The notes below the pieces were generated by a model, which saw only the letters and a program-made list of their open reading frames with translations, made no database searches and was not told the origin of the DNA. Positions 58,230-64,000 of a stretch of DNA of 64,000 nt are shown in pieces. The DNA lies in assembly GCA_028278405.1 (NCBI GenBank), contig JANQEK010000006.1:119555-183554 (forward strand). Reading direction: 5' to 3'. This stretch comes from Nitrospinaceae bacterium. GTDB taxonomy: Bacteria; Nitrospinota; Nitrospinia; Nitrospinales; Nitrospinaceae. The position numbers and the translations under genes were made by a program. The number at the start of each line of letters is the position of its first letter. Position 1 is the first letter of the stretch.

Positions 58230-58577
58230 TCTAAAATTCGTACTAACCCATTTTTTTCAATAAGTTATATAAGTGCGACCCTGGCCTGGATATTGACCGT
58301 GTGTCTGAAGATGGATTTCCCGCCGGGAATTGGAATGGACTGGAATCGACCGGAGTTGACAAGCCAAGGGTATTTTTTTACTATCCACATGAAGAGTTTT
58401 TATTTGAATCCATACCCTTAAATCGGTTTCGGGCACTCAAGGACACCTCCCGTTTGAACCATTGTCATTCTTTTCCAAACTTGGGACGGCTTGCCCAAGT
58501 ATTCCTCTCACGTCTATTCGAATCGACGGTGATCCGGTCCATTCGATGGTCACCCGTTACGGGGACCGCAAAAGCAC
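58230..58577 (+). other. 348-base region holding the rpiB-glyA-nrdR leader
   Basis: No credible gene; a 97-codon frame here overlaps rpiB and has no support. It contains a promoter candidate at 58356-58384 and a leader of about 190 bases with two hairpins: ACTTGGG/CCCAAGT at 58479-58500, and GGTC-A-CCCG/CGGG-GACC at 58548-58567, the second ending ten bases before the rpiB ATG. Confidence 0.5.
58356..58384 (+). promoter_or_regulatory. sigma70-type promoter candidate for rpiB-glyA-nrdR
   Basis: Perfect TTGACA at 58356-58361, a 17-base spacer and TACTAT at 58379-58384. It is followed by an unusually long leader before rpiB. Confidence 0.5.
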
Positions 58578-59057
58578 ATGAACAGAGATATTAAAATTGG
58601 CAAAATCGTTATTGCCTCTGATCACGCGGGTTACGAGCTGAAAGAAAGCCTCATAGAATGCTTGAAGGGGGATGGTATCCCTGTCGAAGATTTCGGGCCT
58701 GAGAGTTCTGACCGGGTGGATTATCCCGATTATGGAACCAAAATTGCCAAAGCTGTTTCAGATGATGAAAACCTGAGTGGTATTGTGATCTGCGGCACCG
58801 GTATTGGAATGTCCATTGTGGTTAATCGGTTTCCGAAAGTTCGGGGGACCTTGTGTGCGGATGTCTATACCGCCAAATTGTGTCGCCAACACAACGATTC
58901 CAACGTTCTGATTCTTGGAGGACGTGTCGTGGGCAAGGGATTGGCTTATGAAATTGTGAATACCTGGCTGGAAACTCCTTTTGAAGGGGGCCGTCATAGT
59001 GAGCGCCTGAAGAAAATTGATGATATCGAAAACATGTTAACCAAGGGAGAACTATAA
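58578..59057 (+). CDS. rpiB: ribose-5-phosphate isomerase B
   Basis: A 159-residue enzyme interconverting ribose 5-phosphate and ribulose 5-phosphate. It has [14 protein letters not shown] at the N-terminus, [11 protein letters not shown], the active-site [13 protein letters not shown] with the catalytic Cys, [29 protein letters not shown], and a typical C-terminus. glyA begins one base after its stop. No ribosome-binding site is evident; a hairpin occupies the place where it should be. The rpiB-glyA-nrdR order is widespread. Confidence 0.93.
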   Translation: MNRDIKIGKIVIASDHAGYELKESLIECLKGDGIPVEDFGPESSDRVDYPDYGTKIAKAVSDDENLSGIVICGTGIGMSIVVNRFPKVRGTLCADVYTAKLCRQHNDSNVLILGGRVVGKGLAYEIVNTWLETPFEGGRHSERLKKIDDIENMLTKGEL

Positions 59058-59058
59058 A

Positions 59059-60312
59059 TTGTCACTCTTATCAGATTTCGATCCGGACATTTCAAACGCC
59101 ATCAAGGGAGAGATCGAACGGGAAAACTTTACCTTGGAGATGATTGCCTCCGAAAACTTTGTCAGTCCCCAGGTATTGGAAGCCCTGGGGTCGGTGATGA
59201 CCAATAAATACGCTGAGGGATATCCCAACAAACGTTACTATGGCGGGTGTCGTTACGTCGATGTGGCCGAGCAGTTGGCGATCGACCGGGCCAAGCAGAT
59301 ATTCGGCGCGGAACATGCCAACGTTCAACCCCACTCCGGTTCGCAGGCCAATATGGCGGTTTATCATGCTGTGCTGCAGCCCGGTGACACCATTCTTGGG
59401 ATGAACTTGTCCCATGGCGGTCACCTCACACATGGTTCTCCGGTTAATTTTTCCGGCTACAGTTACAAGGTCTTTCAGTACGGGGTCAACAAGGATACTG
59501 AATTGATCGATTACGACGAAGTAGAACGTTTGGCCAAAGAACACAAACCCAAGATGATCGTGGTAGGTGCCAGCGCTTACCCAAGGGTCATCGACGCCAA
59601 ACGGTTTCGCGATATTGCTGATGAGGTGGGCGCCAAGATCATGACGGATATTGCCCATCCCGCAGGTCTGATCGCGGCCAAATTGTATCCGTCGCCCGTG
59701 CCGTTTTCGGAGTTTGTCACCACGACCACCCACAAAACCCTGCGCGGTCCTCGCGGTGGAATGATTCTGTGTCGAGAGGAGTTTGCCAAGGAAGTGAACA
59801 AGAAAATTTTTCCGGGCATCCAGGGCGGACCCCTCATGCATGTGATCGCCGCCAAAGCGGTAGCTTTTAAAGAGGCACTCAATCCGGATTTCGTTGAATA
59901 TCAGAAGCAAGTCATCAAAAATGCCCGATGTCTCGCGGACCTTCTAAAAGAAAGAGGATATAAGGTGGTCAGCGGCGGAACGGATACCCATTTGATTCTG
60001 GTCGACCTGACCCCTCAGGATATTACCGGGAAAGCCGCTGAAGAGGCTTTGGATTTGGCCGGGATTACTGTTAACAAAAATACCGTTCCCTTTGAAACCC
60101 GGAGCCCATTTGTTACCTCCGGTATTCGGATCGGCACGCCGGCTCTCACCACTCGGGGTATGAAAGAGAAGGAGATGAAGCAGATCGGGGAGATGATGAT
60201 CGGTGTTTTGGAGCGGATAGAGGATAAAGATTTCATCGAGCAAACCCGCTTGAAAGTCCGTGAACTGTGCGAGCAGTTTCCCTTCCACATGGAAATGGCT
60301 GACAAATACTGA
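59059..60312 (+). CDS. glyA: serine hydroxymethyltransferase
   Basis: A 417-residue PLP enzyme that makes glycine and methylene-THF from serine and THF. It has [57 protein letters not shown] and the PLP lysine in [13 protein letters not shown]. The start is TTG 59059 with GGGAGA eight bases before; the tight spacing with rpiB suggests coupling. nrdR follows after six bases. It supplies one-carbon units used by MetF and FolP products in this window. Confidence 0.96.
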   Translation: MSLLSDFDPDISNAIKGEIERENFTLEMIASENFVSPQVLEALGSVMTNKYAEGYPNKRYYGGCRYVDVAEQLAIDRAKQIFGAEHANVQPHSGSQANMAVYHAVLQPGDTILGMNLSHGGHLTHGSPVNFSGYSYKVFQYGVNKDTELIDYDEVERLAKEHKPKMIVVGASAYPRVIDAKRFRDIADEVGAKIMTDIAHPAGLIAAKLYPSPVPFSEFVTTTTHKTLRGPRGGMILCREEFAKEVNKKIFPGIQGGPLMHVIAAKAVAFKEALNPDFVEYQKQVIKNARCLADLLKERGYKVVSGGTDTHLILVDLTPQDITGKAAEEALDLAGITVNKNTVPFETRSPFVTSGIRIGTPALTTRGMKEKEMKQIGEMMIGVLERIEDKDFIEQTRLKVRELCEQFPFHMEMADKY

Positions 60313-60318
60313 TCTCCT

Positions 60319-60780
60319 ATGAAATGTCCCAGTTGCTCGAACATGGAAAACAAGGTCGTGGATTCCCGGACCAATCGGGATGGTGACCTGACCCGCCGTC
60401 GTCGTGAGTGCCTAAACTGCGGTGAGCGATTCACGACCTACGAACGCATCGAAAGAACACCCCTTCTTATCGTCAAACAGGATGGGCGCCGGGAGGAATT
60501 CAACCGCAACAAAATATTGTCCGGGGTGCAGAAAGCCTGCCAGAAACGTCCGGTCAGCGTCGAGCAAATGGAAAATCTAGTTGATGCCATCGAGCGGCAT
60601 TTCCAGGAAGCCGGAGAAAAGGAAATTTCCGCCGTAACGGTTGGCGAGAAGGTGGTCAAGGAGCTGTATAATCTGGACAGCGTGGCCTATGTCCGGTTTG
60701 CCTCTGTTTACCGTGATTTCAAGGACGTCAACGAATTCATGGCGGAACTTAAAGGCATCATCAAGAATAAAGATAATTGA
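60319..60780 (+). CDS. nrdR: transcriptional repressor NrdR
   Basis: A 153-residue repressor of ribonucleotide reductase genes. The N-terminal zinc ribbon has MKCPSC and [15 protein letters not shown], with [18 protein letters not shown] between. The ATP-cone domain follows ([46 protein letters not shown]). It is the last gene of the rpiB operon. NrdR boxes were not recognised in this window, so its targets are elsewhere. Confidence 0.95.
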   Translation: MKCPSCSNMENKVVDSRTNRDGDLTRRRRECLNCGERFTTYERIERTPLLIVKQDGRREEFNRNKILSGVQKACQKRPVSVEQMENLVDAIERHFQEAGEKEISAVTVGEKVVKELYNLDSVAYVRFASVYRDFKDVNEFMAELKGIIKNKDN

Positions 60781-60926
60781 TTCTGCCCCCTCGCACTATC
60801 CCGCCCCGTTCCCAATTTGCTTAAGCCCCGCATTTTCAAATCGTTTCATTCCTAAGTCGTTGAATATCAGAGGTTAAAGTGATAGCATGATCCGTCCTTT
60901 GATCACATTGCGTTTTCGAAAAATCG

Positions 60927-61718
60927 ATGAAAATCATTACCTTTAATATTGCGATGATCAGTTATCTACTGGCATCGTTGGAATATTTTATTTACCTGGT
61001 TTACCGGAAATCCGGGGTGTCCACGCTGGCGACCGGAACGGTGATCGTCGGACTGATATCGCATACGGTGATTATAGGACTTCGGTCCCAGGAAACAGGG
61101 CATGGTCCGTACACCACCTCCTTTGAAGTGGCGGTTTTTCTGTCATGGCTGGTGGTGGTCGTGTATTGTTTTACCCATTGGAGATACAGGATCAAGGATC
61201 TGGGCTCGTTTGTGATTCCGGTGGCCTTTTTGATCCTGCTGTACGCCACCTTTTTGTCCAAGGAAATAGTGGATTTTCCGGATTCGGAATTCAGGGTATT
61301 ATTGACCCTGCACCGGACTCTATCCATTATCGGATTCGCCGCTTTTGCCATTGCGTTTGGGCTTGGTGTGATGTATTTAATTCAAGAAAAACAGGTCAAA
61401 ACAAAAAAATTGGGTATGATGTATTTCCGGATGCCTTCGCTGGAATCTTTGGACAATTTGATCTATAAAGCGGTGGCTGTCGGATTTCCTCTGTTCACAA
61501 TGGGGTTTTTAACGGGCTCCATATGGAACATCAAGATGAGCCAGACGTCTTTGTTTTCCTGGGAATTGGTCAAAATCTGGCCCCTGGTTTTGGGTTGGGT
61601 TTTGTACGGCATGGTTTTTTTTGGACGGTACCGAATGGGTTGGCGCGGTAAAAAAGTCGCCCAGGGTTCGGTGATTGGTTTCATCACGGTTATGTTGAGC
61701 ATTCTTTTACACGTTTGA
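60927..61718 (+). CDS. cytochrome c assembly protein CcsA/HemX-like
   Basis: A 263-residue membrane protein of about eight helices with the cytochrome c assembly domain. Histidines in LISHTVIIGLRS, and LTLHRTLSIIGFAAFAIAFG, are candidate heme contacts, but the WGxWxWD tryptophan motif of full CcsA/CcmC is not seen, as in HemX. HemX-like proteins beside hemA affect glutamyl-tRNA reductase level or heme export. hemA starts two bases beyond its stop, or overlaps it if a TTG start is used. It fits the demand for cytochrome c in the octaheme protein. Confidence 0.85.
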   Translation: MKIITFNIAMISYLLASLEYFIYLVYRKSGVSTLATGTVIVGLISHTVIIGLRSQETGHGPYTTSFEVAVFLSWLVVVVYCFTHWRYRIKDLGSFVIPVAFLILLYATFLSKEIVDFPDSEFRVLLTLHRTLSIIGFAAFAIAFGLGVMYLIQEKQVKTKKLGMMYFRMPSLESLDNLIYKAVAVGFPLFTMGFLTGSIWNIKMSQTSLFSWELVKIWPLVLGWVLYGMVFFGRYRMGWRGKKVAQGSVIGFITVMLSILLHV

Positions 61719-61720
61719 TT

Positions 61721-62995
61721 ATGGCTGAATCGAATCTTGTTATTGTAGGGGTCAATCACAAAACCACTCCTGTGGAATTGCGGGAAAAACTCGCCTTCAC
61801 GAAGGGGAGTATCGAGGAGACAACGGAAAAACTCGGAAGTTTTCCCGAAATCGATGAGAACCTCATTATTTCCACCTGCAACCGTGTGGAGATTTACGCC
61901 CGTGTGAACGATGTCGACAAGGGAATCGAGCGTTTGAAGCGGTTTATCTGCGAGTACCACATGATTTCCTACGATCTTCTCGATAAGCATTTTTATGCCT
62001 TCCGGGAAGAAGAAACCGTGCAGCATCTGTTCCGGGTGTCGTCCAGTCTCGATTCAATGGTGGTTGGAGAGTCGCAGATTCTGGGACAGGTAAAGGATGC
62101 CTACAGCCTGGCCAAATCCCTGCAGACGACCGGCCTGATTCTGAATCAACTGTTCGAAAAAGCGTTCAATGTGGCCAAGAAGATTCGGGAAGAAACCGGC
62201 ATTGCCGAAAGTGCGGTATCTATCAGTTCGGCGGCGGTGGAACTTGCCCGCAAAATCTTTGATGACCTGGAAAGCCATACCATCATGTTGGTCGGGACGG
62301 GTGAAATGGCGGAACTGGCGGCCAAGCATCTGATCTCATACGGAGTTAAAACCGTCTACGTGGCCAGTCGCACCTATGAGCGCGCAACGACTTTGGCAAA
62401 AACTCTCAATGGCAGTGCGCTGGATTTCGAACATTTCAAAACGGAATTGCATAAAGCGGACATTGTCATCAGTTCAACCGCTTCCCCAAAATTTATTATT
62501 AATAAAGACATCGTACAGTCAGCCATAAGCCAGCGGCACAATCGCCCGATGTTTTTTATCGACATCGCTGTTCCCCGAGATATTGAACCTGAGGTGAATG
62601 ATCTTGAAAACGTCTATTTGTATGACATCGATGATCTGCAGAGTGTGGTCAACGCTAACCTTCAGGAGCGTGAAAAAGAAGCAGAAGTGGCCATGGATAT
62701 TATTCAAACGGAAGTTAATAAATTCAACAATTGGGTGGAGTCTCTGGATGCTGTTCCCACGATTGTTGAGTTAAGAAAGCGTATGGAGATTGTCCGGATG
62801 CAGGAGATTGAAAAGACTCTTAAGAAAATGACGCACCTTTCGGACGAAGATAAAAACAGCCTTCATCAGATGACTTCATCTATCGTCAATAAAATCCTCC
62901 ACAAGCCTACTGTTAATTTGAAGAAGAAAACACAAACCACCGAAGGCCGAACTTACCTCAAGGCTATCCGGGATCTGTTTCACCTGGACGACTGA
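61721..62995 (+). CDS. hemA: glutamyl-tRNA reductase
   Basis: A 424-residue enzyme that reduces glutamyl-tRNA to glutamate-1-semialdehyde, the first step of C5 heme synthesis. It has IVGVNHKTTPVELREKL, the catalytic Cys in ISTCNRVEIYA, VVGESQILGQVKDAY and the Rossmann region LVGTGEMAELAAKHL, then the C-terminal helical dimerisation region. ATG 61721 is preferred over a TTG two codons earlier that overlaps the ccsA-like stop. hemC follows directly. Confidence 0.95.
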   Translation: MAESNLVIVGVNHKTTPVELREKLAFTKGSIEETTEKLGSFPEIDENLIISTCNRVEIYARVNDVDKGIERLKRFICEYHMISYDLLDKHFYAFREEETVQHLFRVSSSLDSMVVGESQILGQVKDAYSLAKSLQTTGLILNQLFEKAFNVAKKIREETGIAESAVSISSAAVELARKIFDDLESHTIMLVGTGEMAELAAKHLISYGVKTVYVASRTYERATTLAKTLNGSALDFEHFKTELHKADIVISSTASPKFIINKDIVQSAISQRHNRPMFFIDIAVPRDIEPEVNDLENVYLYDIDDLQSVVNANLQEREKEAEVAMDIIQTEVNKFNNWVESLDAVPTIVELRKRMEIVRMQEIEKTLKKMTHLSDEDKNSLHQMTSSIVNKILHKPTVNLKKKTQTTEGRTYLKAIRDLFHLDD

Positions 62996-63937
62996 ATGTC
63001 TGGTCCTTTTTTTACCAATAAACTCACCATCGGAACACGCGGAAGCCCCCTGGCTCTCTGGCAGGCTCACTGGATCAAATCCCAGTTGGAATCCATACAC
63101 GGTGATCTGACCGTCGATTTGGTCAAAATCAAAACTTCTGGAGATAAAATTCAGGATGTTCCACTCGCCAAGGTCGGGGGGAAAGGGCTGTTCACCAAGG
63201 AAATTGAGGAGAGCATGTTGCGCTTTGAAACCGATATCGCGGTTCACAGCATGAAAGATGTTCCGGTTCAATTTCCTCCCAGCCTGACTTTGTCGGTGGT
63301 GACCGAGCGAGAGGATCCGCGGGATGTTCTGGTTTCCAGAAATGGCTTAAAACTGGATGATCTTCCGAAGGGTGCCAAAGTCGGGACCGGCAGCTTCAGG
63401 AGAACCACCCAGCTTCTGCATTATCGATCGGACTTGGAAGTGGTTCCGATGCGCGGCAACCTGGAGACGCGATTGAAGAAACTCGAATCAGAAGGGTTGG
63501 ATGCCATCATTCTTGCTGCCGCAGGACTGATTCGCCTGGGCATGGCCGACCGCATTACGGAATTCATTGAACCCGACATTATGCTGCCGGGGGGCGGGCA
63601 GGGTGCTGTCGGTATTGAATCCCGAAAGGAAGATTTGCCTATTATGAATCGGATTTTTCCGCTGGATCATGAGGAGTCGCATCAGGCCCTGGAGGCCGAG
63701 CGTGGATTTTTGACCCGTCTCGAAGGCGGTTGTCAGGTACCCATCGGCGTCTACGCGACGATTGAAGGCGAAACCCTGCACCTTCGGGGATTGGTGGGGA
63801 GTCTGGACGGCAAACAAATATTGAAAGCTGAAAGGAAGGGATCGGTGGAAGACCCCGAGGACATTGGATTTCAATTAGCCGGAGAAATCCTGGAAATGGG
63901 TGCGGATAAGATATTAAAAGAAGTTTATGGTAATTGA
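62996..63937 (+). CDS. hemC: porphobilinogen deaminase (hydroxymethylbilane synthase)
   Basis: A 313-residue enzyme that links four porphobilinogens to hydroxymethylbilane. It has IGTRGSPLALWQA, SGDKIQDVPLAKVGGKGLFTKEIE, DIAVHSMKDVP and VGTGSFRR, and the dipyrromethane cofactor attaches to Cys in LEGGCQVPIGVYA. Its ATG follows the hemA stop without a gap (TGAATG). The order ccsA/hemX-hemA-hemC is classical. Confidence 0.96.
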   Translation: MSGPFFTNKLTIGTRGSPLALWQAHWIKSQLESIHGDLTVDLVKIKTSGDKIQDVPLAKVGGKGLFTKEIEESMLRFETDIAVHSMKDVPVQFPPSLTLSVVTEREDPRDVLVSRNGLKLDDLPKGAKVGTGSFRRTTQLLHYRSDLEVVPMRGNLETRLKKLESEGLDAIILAAAGLIRLGMADRITEFIEPDIMLPGGGQGAVGIESRKEDLPIMNRIFPLDHEESHQALEAERGFLTRLEGGCQVPIGVYATIEGETLHLRGLVGSLDGKQILKAERKGSVEDPEDIGFQLAGEILEMGADKILKEVYGN

Positions 63938-63953
63938 AGTATTACATTAATTA

Positions 63954-64000
63954 ATGCTGGTTAAAGCCATATTTGATCTGGTTTATCTAGCCGCTCTTGT
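63954..64000 (+). CDS. start of a further gene, cut by window edge
   Basis: ATG 63954 opens a frame of 15 codons without stop (MLVKAIFDLVYLAAL). The hydrophobic start resembles the anchor of Kdo transferase (WaaA), but this is only a weak suggestion. Confidence 0.3.
   Translation, partial: MLVKAIFDLVYLAAL

Noticed and set aside
58301..58594. 97-codon open frame before rpiB
   Set aside because: It overlaps the rpiB start, has no ribosome-binding site or family resemblance, and lies over the predicted promoter and leader hairpins.
1..64000. CRISPR arrays, insertion sequences, prophage genes, rRNA or replication origin
   Set aside because: No regularly spaced repeats, transposase or integrase motifs, phage structural genes, rRNA stretches or DnaA-box clusters were seen.

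Overview
The window is dense bacterial chromosome of moderate GC content. It has about 64 credible protein genes, three tRNA genes and no insertion sequence, prophage, CRISPR array or rRNA. The organism is Gram-negative: SurA-type chaperones, an outer-membrane barrel with a C-terminal aromatic residue, lipoproteins, TatC and FtsEX with an EnvC-like protein are present. A b6f-like quinol:cytochrome complex with an octaheme cytochrome, cytochrome c assembly, heme synthesis and a mitochondrial-type aconitase point to a respiring organism. From gene content alone a Nitrospinota-like or related deep-branching marine bacterium is my best guess, but this is an inference and no marker here proves it.

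Layout. 1-744 holds a nitrilase-type amidase that runs off the left edge. 850-12237 is a housekeeping run on the plus strand: an unknown protein, mfd, two PpiC/SurA foldases, tilS, ftsH, folP and pdxJ. 12431-15040 carries gapA, tpiA, secG, tRNA-Leu and a small membrane protein. 15123-22289 is the most interesting block: a flavoprotein lacking its redox cysteines, then Rieske protein, split cytochrome b (b6 plus subunit IV), an 894-residue octaheme cytochrome, a 60-residue membrane protein and a membrane-anchored Mrr-like protein. 22350-31629 mixes metF, two formylglycine-enzyme-like (SUMF1-fold) genes, a leucine-rich repeat gene, a molybdopterin oxidoreductase coupled to a long divergent phosphoglycerate kinase, RNase E/G and a HmuY-like gene. 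31695-35981 is the cell-separation block ftsE, ftsX, an EnvC-like M23 protein and a C-terminal processing protease. 36102-46846 has tsaD, an epimerase, larB, gpsA, TPR and M48 proteins, aconitase, a hydrolase and a second leucine-rich repeat gene. 46874-57227 has several unknown or poorly defined genes: a metallo-beta-lactamase protein, tRNA-Met/Ile2, an AlgI/SGNH acetylation pair, a porin-like barrel, an apparently Fur-controlled Bfd-like ferredoxin, larC, two DUF507 genes, tRNA-Gly, a 59-residue gene, tatC and a CPBP membrane protein. 57342-64000 has a pentapeptide-repeat gene, rpiB-glyA-nrdR and ccsA-hemA-hemC, followed by the start of another gene.

How the genes fit together. The Rieske protein has a twin-arginine signal and tatC lies in the same window. 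The octaheme cytochrome needs heme and cytochrome c maturation, for which ccsA, hemA and hemC are here. gapA, tpiA and the unusual pgk supply lower glycolysis or gluconeogenesis. larB and larC imply a nickel-pincer cofactor pathway whose other members lie outside. The strongest candidate for something not well described is the extended quinol-oxidising complex with its octaheme coiled-coil cytochrome and its disabled flavoprotein neighbour.
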